From JBDRGC01 sp043818215 (GTDB lineage: Bacteria > Chloroflexota > Anaerolineae > Anaerolineales > UBA11858), in NCBI GenBank assembly GCA_043818215.1, contig JBDRGC010000303.1, positions 1 to 22,385 on the forward strand: DNA of 22,385 bases. Reading direction: 5' to 3'. Both the position numbers and the translations under genes were made by a program. Shown in pieces: positions 16,166-22,385 of the stretch. How positions within the stretch are numbered: position 1 is the first letter of the stretch; every line of letters begins with the position of its first letter. The notes below the pieces were generated by a model, which was given only the letters and a program-made list of their open reading frames with translations, had not been told where the DNA came from and did no database searches.

Positions 16166-17026
16166 ATGGAATACGCGAACCAAATTCTGCACGGCGATTG
16201 CGAGGATATTCTCAAAGAGTTCCCTGATAATTCGGTCGATCTCATTTTTACTTCCCCGCCTTACGCAGATCAAAGAAACAAGACTTATGGCGGCATAAAA
16301 CCAAATGATTATGTGGATTGGTTTTTGCCAAAAACTGAACATTTTTTGCGCGTACTAAAACCAACGGGCACTTTCATCTTGAATATCAAAGAGCGCGCTG
16401 TAAATGGAGAGAGGCACACTTACGTAATTGAACTCATCTTAGAAATGCGGCAACAAGGATGGCTTTGGACCGAAGAATTTGTCTGGCATAAAAAAAATTC
16501 CTATCCCGGTAAATGGCCTAATCGCTTTCGCGACTCTTGGGAGCGATTGCTTCAATTCAACAAACATCGCAAGTTCAATATGTACCAAGAAGCCGTTATG
16601 GTTCCCGTTGGTGATTGGGCCAAAACCCGGCTAGCGAAACTCAGTGAGACCGATAAAACACGAGACGTGTCAAAAGTCGGTAGTGGATTTGGTAAGAACA
16701 TTTCAAACTGGGTAGGACGTGACAAAGTTTATCCTACTAACGTCATACACATGGCTACGGAGTGCTACAATCGTAATCACAGTGCTGCATTTCCTCTTGA
16801 CTTGCCAACTTGGTTCATTAAACTGTTCACTCAAGAGGGGGATGTGGTTTTAGACCCCTTCATCGGTTCTGGCACCACTGCGGCCGCGGCAATCGAACTC
16901 GGCCGAAAATTTATTGGCATTGATGTTAACGATGAATACTGCAAATTATCTTGGAAAAGAACGTCTGAAATTCAAATTAGACTCCCACAATTCGCCGAGC
17001 CACCAGCGACATATATAACGGACTAA
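16166..17026 (+). CDS. Type II DNA methyltransferase (N4-cytosine or N6-adenine, beta class)
   Basis: A 286-residue SAM-dependent DNA methylase. The catalytic motif IV is SPPY (residues 30-33, in VDLIFTSPPYADQ). The SAM-binding motif I, DPFIGSGTT (230-238), lies near the C-terminus and is followed by GRKFIGIDVNDEYC. This order (IV, target recognition region, then I) is that of the beta class. SPPY is common in N4-cytosine enzymes but also occurs in adenine enzymes, so the methylated base is uncertain. It probably protects host DNA from the endonuclease encoded 3 bp downstream. The ATG at 16166 has only a weak GAG upstream. The codons are AT-richer by eye than in prfA or polA, which suggests the island was acquired. 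Confidence 0.93.
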   Translation: MEYANQILHGDCEDILKEFPDNSVDLIFTSPPYADQRNKTYGGIKPNDYVDWFLPKTEHFLRVLKPTGTFILNIKERAVNGERHTYVIELILEMRQQGWLWTEEFVWHKKNSYPGKWPNRFRDSWERLLQFNKHRKFNMYQEAVMVPVGDWAKTRLAKLSETDKTRDVSKVGSGFGKNISNWVGRDKVYPTNVIHMATECYNRNHSAAFPLDLPTWFIKLFTQEGDVVLDPFIGSGTTAAAAIELGRKFIGIDVNDEYCKLSWKRTSEIQIRLPQFAEPPATYITD

Positions 17027-17029
17027 GTC

Positions 17030-17782
17030 ATGAATCCACTAAATTTAGATGAGGTAAACGAATTTGTAAACGAGAACATCGTTGATTTCCATCAACAAAG
17101 ACTAAAATCTCTTGAAACGCTGACGCTGAATAAGCTTTTGAAGAAAAACCCCTACCTACTCAAAGCGAAACACGTCACAACGGCCATTGATTTTGTAGAT
17201 GGCTTTCTAGATGCATTTTTGTCTTCGTCCGAGGAGAAATTGTTTGGTGATTTCTTAGAAGAACTTGCCCTTTTTGTCGCTGGTAAAACAACGGGCGGAC
17301 ATAAATCAACTGCTCCGGGTGCCGATTTGGAATTTATCAACAGGGAAGTTTACTACATCGTCTCTATAAAATCCGGCCCAAATTGGGGTAACAGCTCTCA
17401 ACAAAACAAACTACAGGAAGATATGCAAAAAGCAGCCAGAAGAGTCAAACAATCCAGAGCAGGGATTAACGTACAACCAGTCCTGGGCATATGTTATGGG
17501 AAAACGCGCACCGACTATCTGCGTGGATACTTGAAAGTTGTGGGACAAAACTTCTGGTATCTGATTAGCGAGAACAAGGAACTGTACACAGACATCATCG
17601 AACCCATTGGTTACCGAGCTAAAGAACAGAATGACGCGTTTCTAAGTCAGAAAGGCCGGATAAGAAATCGATTACATAAAGAGTTCATGAATCGTTTCTA
17701 CGAAGATGACGGCCAAATCGACTGGCCCATCCTCCTCCACCACACCTCCGGCAACTACGACCTCGATAAATTTACGTTATAG
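17030..17782 (+). CDS. Type II restriction endonuclease, probably PmeII-like
   Basis: A 250-residue protein starting 3 bp after the methyltransferase stop, the usual pairing for a type II system. The stretch APGADLEFINREVYYIVSIK, followed by SGPNWGNSSQ, has the shape of a PD-(D/E)XK nuclease core: D99 and E101 at the start of one strand and K114 at the end of the next. The usual acidic residue before K is S112, so either E101 or an upstream Glu (E69, E77 or E78) must supply a metal ligand. I recall proteins of this look being named PmeII-family endonucleases, but I cannot verify that here or give a target site. No truncation is seen. The cognate pair strongly suggests an active system. Confidence 0.78.
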   Translation: MNPLNLDEVNEFVNENIVDFHQQRLKSLETLTLNKLLKKNPYLLKAKHVTTAIDFVDGFLDAFLSSSEEKLFGDFLEELALFVAGKTTGGHKSTAPGADLEFINREVYYIVSIKSGPNWGNSSQQNKLQEDMQKAARRVKQSRAGINVQPVLGICYGKTRTDYLRGYLKVVGQNFWYLISENKELYTDIIEPIGYRAKEQNDAFLSQKGRIRNRLHKEFMNRFYEDDGQIDWPILLHHTSGNYDLDKFTL

Positions 17783-17801
17783 CCCGAAACGCAAACTTAC
17801 A

Positions 17802-18116
17802 ATGAATATAATAACCATACTCACAGAATTCAAAAAAGAGATCGCTAGACTCTATAGCAAGAGATTGAAAGAGATGATACTCTACGGCTCTTGGGCAAGG
17901 GGAAACGCCACAGAGGACTCGGATATCGACTTGATGATAGTTCTTGCCGGGGACGTCATTCCTGGGAGAGAGATAGACAGAATGATAGACATCATCACCG
18001 AGACCAATCTGCGCCATGACGTGCTGATCTCTGTCTACCCTATATCCGCTAAAAACTACTCAACGGTAAACAGCCCTTTGCTCCTGAATGTGCGCCGAGA
18101 AGGAATACCAGCATGA
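17802..18116 (+). CDS. MNT-type minimal nucleotidyltransferase (antitoxin MntA-like)
   Basis: A 104-residue protein with a complete nucleotidyltransferase signature: G29-S30, ten residues, then D41-I-D43 (GSWARGNATEDSDIDLMIV), plus D73 (RHDVLIS) as the likely third metal ligand. In HEPN/MNT toxin-antitoxin pairs the MNT partner adenylylates or otherwise silences the HEPN toxin. I use the ATG at 17802; a frame extending to 17706 would overlap the endonuclease gene and add a low-complexity tail of no family likeness. It starts 19 bp after the endonuclease stop with no clear ribosome-binding site, and overlaps the HEPN gene by 4 bp (ATGA), indicating translational coupling. Confidence 0.9.
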   Translation: MNIITILTEFKKEIARLYSKRLKEMILYGSWARGNATEDSDIDLMIVLAGDVIPGREIDRMIDIITETNLRHDVLISVYPISAKNYSTVNSPLLLNVRREGIPA

Positions 18117-18487
18117 AAGAAATAATATCTCTGATCGAAAGATCAAAGAAATACCTTAACAGCGCCGAAATACTCATCAAAGAACACGATTATGAATCTT
18201 CGGTTTCAAGAACGTACTATGCTATGTTTTACGCTGCTCAAGCATTACTGTTGACAAAAAACTTGTCGTTTTCATCCCACAAAGGGGTAATTTCAGGTTT
18301 TGGCAAACACTTCGTAAAAACCGGCATTTTTGCAAAAGAGATGGGCAAAGAACTCAACCGAACATTTGGAAAAAGACAACTGGGCGACTACGAATACACA
18401 TTCACCATATCCAGAGATGAAGCCATCCAAATGCTCGATAGTGGCAAGAAGTTCGTCCAAGAGATAATAAAATACTTGAAACTCTAA
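18113..18487 (+). CDS. HEPN domain protein (toxin partner of MNT)
   Basis: A 124-residue all-alpha HEPN protein. It carries the conserved SVSRTYYAMFYAAQALLLTK helix (residues 30-49), SSHKGVISGFGKHFVKTG, and RQLGDYEYTFTISRDEA near the end. It starts inside the stop region of the MNT gene (ATGA overlap), the standard layout of such pairs. The Rx4-6H ribonuclease motif of HepT-type toxins is not evident: R33 is followed by aromatic residues, and R88 by LGDY. It may belong to the subgroup that lacks RNase activity or uses other residues. It is the last gene of the island, 68 bp before prfA. Confidence 0.9.
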   Translation: MKEIISLIERSKKYLNSAEILIKEHDYESSVSRTYYAMFYAAQALLLTKNLSFSSHKGVISGFGKHFVKTGIFAKEMGKELNRTFGKRQLGDYEYTFTISRDEAIQMLDSGKKFVQEIIKYLKL

Positions 18488-18504
18488 AATACTACGAAAT
18501 CCCC

Positions 18505-18552
18505 CAATTTACCAATTTACCAATTTACCAACCTACCAACCCCCCACCCCCC
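18505..18552 (+). repeat. Octamer array CAATTTAC decaying into C-rich units
   Basis: Three exact CAATTTAC units, then CAACCTAC, CAACCCCC and C-rich sequence up to the prfA start. It fills the gap between the HEPN gene and prfA and replaces any recognisable Shine-Dalgarno sequence. On the minus strand GG recurs every 8 nt. Confidence 0.85.
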
Positions 18553-18555
18553 ACC

Positions 18556-19623
18556 ATGCTAACCAAACTTACCGGAATCGAAGAACGCTACACAGAACTG
18601 AATAACCAACTCATGCAAGTCGGCGATGACTACCAGCGGGCTGCTGAACTGGCTAAAGAACGCTCCGACCTGGAACCGCTGATCAACAAGGCCAACGAAT
18701 ACCGCCAGATCCTCGAAAGCCTGGAAGAAGCCAAAGCCTTGCTGGACAGCGGCGACCTCGAAATGGGCGAACTGGCTGAGATGGAAATCGCTGAACTGGA
18801 ACCCCGCATTCCTCAATTGGAGAGCGAGATCAAAACCTTGCTGCTCCCCAAAGACCCGCGCGACGCGCGCAACGTCATCATGGAGATCAGGGCCGGCGCG
18901 GGCGGTGACGAAGCTGGCATCTTCGGAGCCGACCTGTACCGCATGTACAGCCGCTATGCCGAGCGTCAGGGCTGGGAAGTAGAAGTGCTCTCCTCCCACG
19001 AAACCGGGGTTGGCGGATTCAAAGAAATCTCTTTCAACATCAAAGGCCGCGGCGCATACTCCCGGCTCAAATTCGAGTCTGGCGTCCACCGCGTGCAGCG
19101 CGTCCCCGCGACTGAATCCCAGGGGCGCATCCACACATCCACCGCCACCGTGGTCGTGATGGCCGAAGTAGACGAAGTCGAAATCGACATCCCACCCGGC
19201 GATGTCAAAATGGATGTTTACAAATCTGCGGGCGCGGGCGGGCAAAGCGTGCAAAAGAACTCCACCGCCGTGCGGCTCACGCACCTGCCCACCGGAATGG
19301 TCGCCCAATGTCAGGACGAGCGCTCCCAATTGCAAAACCGTCTGCGAGCCATGAGCATCCTGCGTGCCCGCCTGTACGAAGCCGAAGAGTCCAAACGCCG
19401 CTCCGGAATCGAAGCTGACCGCCGGTCCCAGGTAGGCAGCGGCGACCGCTCCGAAAAGATCCGCACCTACAACTTCCCCCAATCGCGGGTCACCGACCAC
19501 CGCATCAACCTCTCCTCATACAACCTGCCCAACTTGCTCGACGGTGACATCACCCAATTCATCGACGAACTGGCTACCCGTGATGAGGCTGATCGATTGG
19601 CGGCGGCGGGACTTGAGAATTAG
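18556..19623 (+). CDS. prfA: Peptide chain release factor 1
   Basis: A 355-residue class I release factor that recognises UAA and UAG and triggers peptide release on the ribosome. It has the RF1-type anticodon tripeptide PAT (184-186, in QRVPATESQGRIHTS), not the SPF of RF2, and the catalytic GGQ at 228-230 (SAGAGGQSVQKNSTAVRLTH). The N-terminal coiled-coil domain and C-terminal SRVTDHRINLSSYNL are normal. The ATG at 18556 matches the expected length, yet upstream there is only C-rich octamer repeat and no Shine-Dalgarno site. The last residues (GLEN) and stop fall at the edge of the GGAGATT array. In bacteria prfA often precedes prmC, whose product methylates the GGQ glutamine; that order holds here. 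Confidence 0.97.
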   Translation: MLTKLTGIEERYTELNNQLMQVGDDYQRAAELAKERSDLEPLINKANEYRQILESLEEAKALLDSGDLEMGELAEMEIAELEPRIPQLESEIKTLLLPKDPRDARNVIMEIRAGAGGDEAGIFGADLYRMYSRYAERQGWEVEVLSSHETGVGGFKEISFNIKGRGAYSRLKFESGVHRVQRVPATESQGRIHTSTATVVVMAEVDEVEIDIPPGDVKMDVYKSAGAGGQSVQKNSTAVRLTHLPTGMVAQCQDERSQLQNRLRAMSILRARLYEAEESKRRSGIEADRRSQVGSGDRSEKIRTYNFPQSRVTDHRINLSSYNLPNLLDGDITQFIDELATRDEADRLAAAGLEN

Positions 19624-19735
19624 AGACTGGAGATTAGAGATTGGAGACCGGAGATTGGGGATTGGAGATTGGAGACCGGAGATTGGAGATTGAAAACGCA
19701 AATCTCTAATCTCAAATCTCAAATCTCTAATCTCA
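19615..19735. repeat. Inverted pair of heptamer arrays (GGAGATT, then AATCTCA)
   Basis: The left half, up to about 19691, holds about eleven units of GGAGATT type (GAGAATT, AGAGACT, GGAGATT, AGAGATT, GGAGACC, GGGGATT and so on). After GAAAACGC the right half has five units of the opposite sense (AATCTCT, AATCTCA). The two halves can pair as a long imperfect hairpin. The array covers the prfA stop and the start and first 22 codons of prmC. The GGAG of the unit doubles as a Shine-Dalgarno core. Confidence 0.88.
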
Positions 19736-20580
19736 GTGCTACCCCATCTCTTGATGCGCAGGTGTTGCTGGCCCACATCACCGGCAAACCCCGCGCCTGG
19801 GTGCTGGCTCATCCCGAAGCGGCCCTCGACGCCGGCCAACGACAGGCACTCGCAGCCGCCCTCACCCGCCTCGAATCCGGCGAACCCCTGCCTTATGTGC
19901 TCGGCCATTGGGAATTCTACGGCCTGGATTTTAGTATCGACCCAGCGGTACTCATCCCCCGCCCGGAAACCGAAGTACTCGTCGAAACCGCGCTGGAATG
20001 GCTGAAAGCGCACCCCCGCAATCGTCACATTGCCGATGTGGGAACCGGCTCTGGCTGCATCGCGGTCACGCTGGCTGTCCACGTTCCCAATCTACACGTC
20101 ACAGCCACCGACATCTCGCCCGCGGCCCTGCAAATCGCCCGTGCCAACGCCCACAAGCACCACGTCGCCGAGCGCATCGAATTCATCCACGCCGACCTGC
20201 TTGACCTCCGCCTTCCGCCTTCAGCCTTCAGCCTTATTGCTGCCAACCTGCCCTACATCCCCACCGAAACCCTGCATGATTTGGAAATATTTGGGAGGGA
20301 ACCCACCCTGGCGCTGGACGGCGGCCCCGACGGATTGAACCTGATCAGCAGGCTGATGCACTCCGGGCCGCGTTATCTGGACCCCGGGGGATTGCTGCTA
20401 GTGGAAATCGAGGCCTCCCAGGGGAGCGCGGCCTTAACCCTGGCCCGAAAAGCCTTCCTCGCAGCCAAAATTTCCCTGCACCCCGACCTGGCCGGGCTTG
20501 ACCGGTTGATCCGCGTCGAAACACCGACCACCGACCGCCGACCGCCGACTCGCCGACTCGCTGACCCACCGACTCACTGA
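19669..20580 (+). CDS. prmC: Release factor glutamine methyltransferase
   Basis: The protein N5-methylates the GGQ glutamine of release factors. It has SLDAQVLLAH (27-36), IPRPETE (96-102), the SAM motif DVGTGSG (123-129) and N193-L-P-Y196 where most PrmC proteins have NPPY. The Asn, Pro and Tyr are kept, so activity is likely. The N-terminus is odd: residues 1-22 (METGDWRLKT, QISNLKSQISNL) are translated from the heptamer array. No ATG or GTG start is available; TTG at 19669 or TTG at 19690 is the likely start. Residues 180-189 come from another heptamer array inside the gene, and the last residues come from the 8-bp array downstream. The gene is thus penetrated by repeats at both ends and in the middle yet stays in frame. 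It follows prfA, its substrate's gene, by 45 bp. Confidence 0.94.
   Translation: METGDWRLKTQISNLKSQISNLSATPSLDAQVLLAHITGKPRAWVLAHPEAALDAGQRQALAAALTRLESGEPLPYVLGHWEFYGLDFSIDPAVLIPRPETEVLVETALEWLKAHPRNRHIADVGTGSGCIAVTLAVHVPNLHVTATDISPAALQIARANAHKHHVAERIEFIHADLLDLRLPPSAFSLIAANLPYIPTETLHDLEIFGREPTLALDGGPDGLNLISRLMHSGPRYLDPGGLLLVEIEASQGSAALTLARKAFLAAKISLHPDLAGLDRLIRVETPTTDRRPPTRRLADPPTH
20208..20235 (+). repeat. Heptamer array CCGCCTT/CAGCCTT inside prmC
   Basis: Exactly four heptamers (CCGCCTT twice, CAGCCTT twice; 28 bp) encode LRLPPSAFSL just before the NLPY motif. In ordinary PrmC this spot is a short variable loop, so the insertion is probably tolerated. On the minus strand GG recurs every 7 nt. 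Confidence 0.88.
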
Positions 20581-20726
20581 CTCGCCGACCCGCTGACTCG
20601 CTGACTCGCCAACTCGCTGACCCGCTGACTCGCTGACTCGCTGATTCGCTGACTCGCCAACTCGCCGACTCGCCGACTCGCCGACCCGCCGACCCGCCAA
20701 CCCGCCGACCCGCTGACTCGCTGATT
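20522..20726 (+). repeat. Octamer array CGCTGACT, 23 units
   Basis: From 20543 to 20726 there are 23 consecutive 8-bp units (CGCCGACT, CGCTGACT, CGCCGACC, CGCTGATT and similar) with no length change. They are preceded by a few 7-bp units (CACCGAC, CGCCGAC). Variation is confined to a few positions, mainly C/T transitions. The array encodes the end of PrmC and separates it from tsaC. Confidence 0.93.
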
Positions 20727-20734
20727 CTTATCCC

Positions 20735-21412
20735 ATGCAAACCGAAATCCTCCCCGCAAATCACCCCTCGGCCCTGACCCACGCCCTCGACGTGCTGAAC
20801 CACGGCGGTCTGGTTGCTTTCCCCACCGACACAGTCTACGGTCTGGCCGCGCCGGTCTTCAACGCAAATAGCATCGAGCGGCTGTACATTGTCAAAGGGC
20901 GCAATCATTCCAAAGCCATCGCTGTGCTGTTGAGCGGCGCAGAGCAGCTTGACCAGATCGCAATCAATGTTAGCGAGAACGCACTCCGGCTGGCGCAAAG
21001 ATTCTGGCCCGGCCCCCTGACCCTGATCGTCCCCCGGCATCCGGCGCTGCCAAAGATACTGGCCCCAGAGTCTACCATCGGGGTGCGCGTCCCCGACCAC
21101 CCGGTGGCGCTATCCCTGCTAAACCTGACAGGGCCGCTGGCGGTCACATCGGCAAATCAATCTGAGAAGAAAAATGCCCGCACTGCGAGAGAAGTAATGG
21201 CGCAACTAAATGGGCGCATTCACCTGATTCTCGATGGCGGTAAAACCCCCGGGGGAGTCCCGTCCACAGTTGTCGATTGCACCACCCTCGAAGTAAAAAT
21301 CCTGCGTCCTGGCCCCCTAAATTGTAAGACGATTTTCCAAATCGTCCTACCAGCCTACAATTCCGAGAGCGGCCAGGTAGGCATAGCATCCATATCCAAC
21401 GAGTCACGCTGA
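20735..21412 (+). CDS. tsaC: L-threonylcarbamoyladenylate synthase (YrdC/Sua5 family)
   Basis: The protein makes threonylcarbamoyl-AMP from threonine, bicarbonate and ATP for the t6A modification at position 37 of ANN-decoding tRNAs. Family motifs are present: GGLVAFPTDTVYGLA (24-38), KGRNHSKAIAVLL (54-66), WPGPLTLIVP, STIGVRVPDHP, TSANQSE and GVPSTVVD. The family core ends near ILRPGPL; the last 30 or so residues (NCKTIFQIVLPAY and on) are read through a REP-like palindrome and overlap the 3' end of tsaD on the other strand by 58 bp. The ATG at 20735 has no Shine-Dalgarno site, since the 8-bp array ends 8 nt before it. tsaD, next door, uses the product of this enzyme. Confidence 0.96.
   Translation: MQTEILPANHPSALTHALDVLNHGGLVAFPTDTVYGLAAPVFNANSIERLYIVKGRNHSKAIAVLLSGAEQLDQIAINVSENALRLAQRFWPGPLTLIVPRHPALPKILAPESTIGVRVPDHPVALSLLNLTGPLAVTSANQSEKKNARTAREVMAQLNGRIHLILDGGKTPGGVPSTVVDCTTLEVKILRPGPLNCKTIFQIVLPAYNSESGQVGIASISNESR
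21324..21350. repeat. REP-like palindrome at the tsaC/tsaD junction
   Basis: GTAAGACGATTT, then TCC, then AAATCGTCCTAC: a 12-bp near-perfect palindrome with a GTA(A/G) head at each end. It lies 5 bp past the tsaD stop on the minus strand and is translated as part of the tsaC tail on the plus strand. It may serve as a terminator or barrier between the converging genes. Confidence 0.75.
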
Positions 21413-22385
21413 CCGGCCCGGAAGCGGTAGCAGCCCGCACCCGCGATCATGGCAGCGTTGTCGGTACACAGCGAAATCGGCGGGATATGTACCGGGATGG
21501 GGGACTGTTTCACAACAGCCTGTCGCAAGGCCTGATTAGCCGAAACACCCCCAGCGACCAAAATCTCTTTGGCTCCAAATTCTCGAGCCGCTTCGAGCGT
21601 CTTGCCCACCAGCACATCCACAACAGAGGCCTGGAAGCTGGCCGCCAAATCGACCACGGGGATATTCTGCCCTTCAGCCTCCAGTTTGCGGACCACCCGC
21701 AGCACAGCCGTCTTCAGCCCGCTGAAAGAGAAATTCCAGGTTCCCGGCAGCCAGGCCCGGGGGAACTTCAAATAATTAGGATCACCATCCTGCGCGGCGC
21801 GTTGAATAGCCGGCCCGCCGGGATATGACAACTCCAATAGACGCGCCACTTTGTCGAAAGCCTCCCCCGCGGCATCATCCAGCGTGGCGCCCAATTGCTG
21901 GTATGTCAGGTGAGCACTCATCAAAATCAATTCGGTGTGCCCGCCAGAGACGATCAACGCCAGCAGAGGAAATTGGGGTTCCGGGAATGTATCACCATTG
22001 GCCGGGTGCAGCCAGGCTGAATACAGGTGGCCCTCCAAATGGTTGATTCCCACGAGTGGCAGCCCGCTTCCAATAGCAAGTCCCTTAGCAGTGTTGATGC
22101 CCACCACCAGCGAGCCAGGCAGCCCCGGCCCGCGGGTGACCGCGATAGCATCCACTTCACCTAAATCCAGATGGGCATCCCGCAAGGCCTGCTCTACAAT
22201 TGGATAAATACTCAGGATATGCTGGCGGGAGGCGACTTCGGGGAAAATGCCGCCAAATTGAGCGTGCAAATCCACCTGGGAGGCCACCACGCTGGACAAA
22301 ATGACGCGCCCATTCTCCACCACCGCGGCCGCGGTCTCGTCACACGAGGTTTCTATGCCGAGGATGCGGCAAGGGGGCGGGGGGG
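21355..22385 (-). CDS. tsaD: tRNA t6A transferase subunit, partial at window edge
   Basis: The catalytic subunit that moves the threonylcarbamoyl group from TC-AMP to A37 of tRNA, working with TsaB and TsaE. The frame runs on to the window edge: beyond the internal GTG at 22323 it reads RILGIETSCDETAAAVVENG, the normal TsaD N-terminus, and no in-frame start codon appears before 22385, so the start lies outside. The metal-binding HLEGH is present (GINHLEGHLYSAWL), as are ALIVSGGHTEL, DDAAGEAFDKVARLL, FSFSGLKTA and LVAGGVSANQALR, and the end has CTDNAAMIAGAG. The C-terminus is normal, stopping with TAG at 21355-21357. It converges on and overlaps tsaC, an arrangement that could give antisense effects between the two t6A genes. 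Confidence 0.96.
   Translation of the reverse strand, partial: PPPPCRILGIETSCDETAAAVVENGRVILSSVVASQVDLHAQFGGIFPEVASRQHILSIYPIVEQALRDAHLDLGEVDAIAVTRGPGLPGSLVVGINTAKGLAIGSGLPLVGINHLEGHLYSAWLHPANGDTFPEPQFPLLALIVSGGHTELILMSAHLTYQQLGATLDDAAGEAFDKVARLLELSYPGGPAIQRAAQDGDPNYLKFPRAWLPGTWNFSFSGLKTAVLRVVRKLEAEGQNIPVVDLAASFQASVVDVLVGKTLEAAREFGAKEILVAGGVSANQALRQAVVKQSPIPVHIPPISLCTDNAAMIAGAGCYRFRAGQRDSLDMDAMPTWPLSEL

Noticed and set aside
17706..17801. Longer start for the MNT gene
   Set aside because: The added 32 residues are Thr/Ser/Pro-rich, lie inside the endonuclease gene in another frame and do not belong to the MNT fold.
18559..19500. 313-residue minus-strand frame
   Set aside because: It is an exact antisense shadow of prfA, made open by the GC-rich codons of that gene.
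20522..20726. CRISPR-like array
   Set aside because: The units are 8 bp and contiguous, with no spacers and no cas genes nearby. The same holds for the 7-bp arrays.
20345..21100. 251-residue minus-strand frame (Ser/Arg/Val-rich repeats) and smaller ones beside it
   Set aside because: The repeats are the translation of the 8-bp array (three units give an 8-residue period), and the rest is antisense to prmC and tsaC.

Overview
This window reads as chromosome from a Chloroflexota bacterium, most likely class Anaerolineae. That assignment is an inference from the style of the proteins and from the many short interspersed palindromes and 7-8 bp tandem arrays, not from a marker-gene comparison. 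Housekeeping genes (polA, rho, prfA, prmC, tsaC, tsaD) are full length or cut only by the window edge, so this is chromosome and not a plasmid or phage.

Layout. 1-5581: a bidirectional-type terminator, a 772-residue cytosolic TPR protein and a complete proofreading DNA polymerase I, all on the minus strand. 5582-5976: a gene-free stretch made almost entirely of two inverted-repeat elements. 5977-7917: the most unusual gene, a degenerate receiver-like domain, a Roadblock/LC7-like domain, a nonapeptide-repeat linker and an IS200/RAYT-like transposase domain that has lost its catalytic residues. 8100-11334: an envelope group with a Cys-rich exported lytic transglycosylase, a 60-residue hypothetical and a LysM-LysM-M23 membrane-anchored peptidase, the last lying 12 bp behind rho. 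12619-13327: a 0.7 kb gene-free stretch with a probable rho promoter, a second copy of a GTAG-headed palindrome pair and a 252-bp highly folded element. 13328-15706: an exported VIT-VWA protein. 15869-18487: an AT-richer (by eye) defence-type island of a small hypothetical, a beta-class DNA methyltransferase, a type II restriction endonuclease, and an MNT/HEPN pair. 18556-22385: prfA, prmC and tsaC on the plus strand, converging on tsaD.

Two themes run through the window. First, arrays of 7- or 8-bp units with different sequences occur at eight places, mostly at gene boundaries. Two arrays of exactly four heptamers (28 bp) lie in frame inside vWA and prmC, and one larger array supplies the prfA stop region and the prmC start. 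In most arrays one strand carries GG at a fixed 7-8 nt pitch. Second, GTAG-headed REP-like palindromes recur (5830, 12919, 21324), and one pair lies directly behind the gene for the dead REP-type transposase domain. Together these suggest a genome shaped by REP-like and slipped-strand repeats, with a host-adopted transposase fold.
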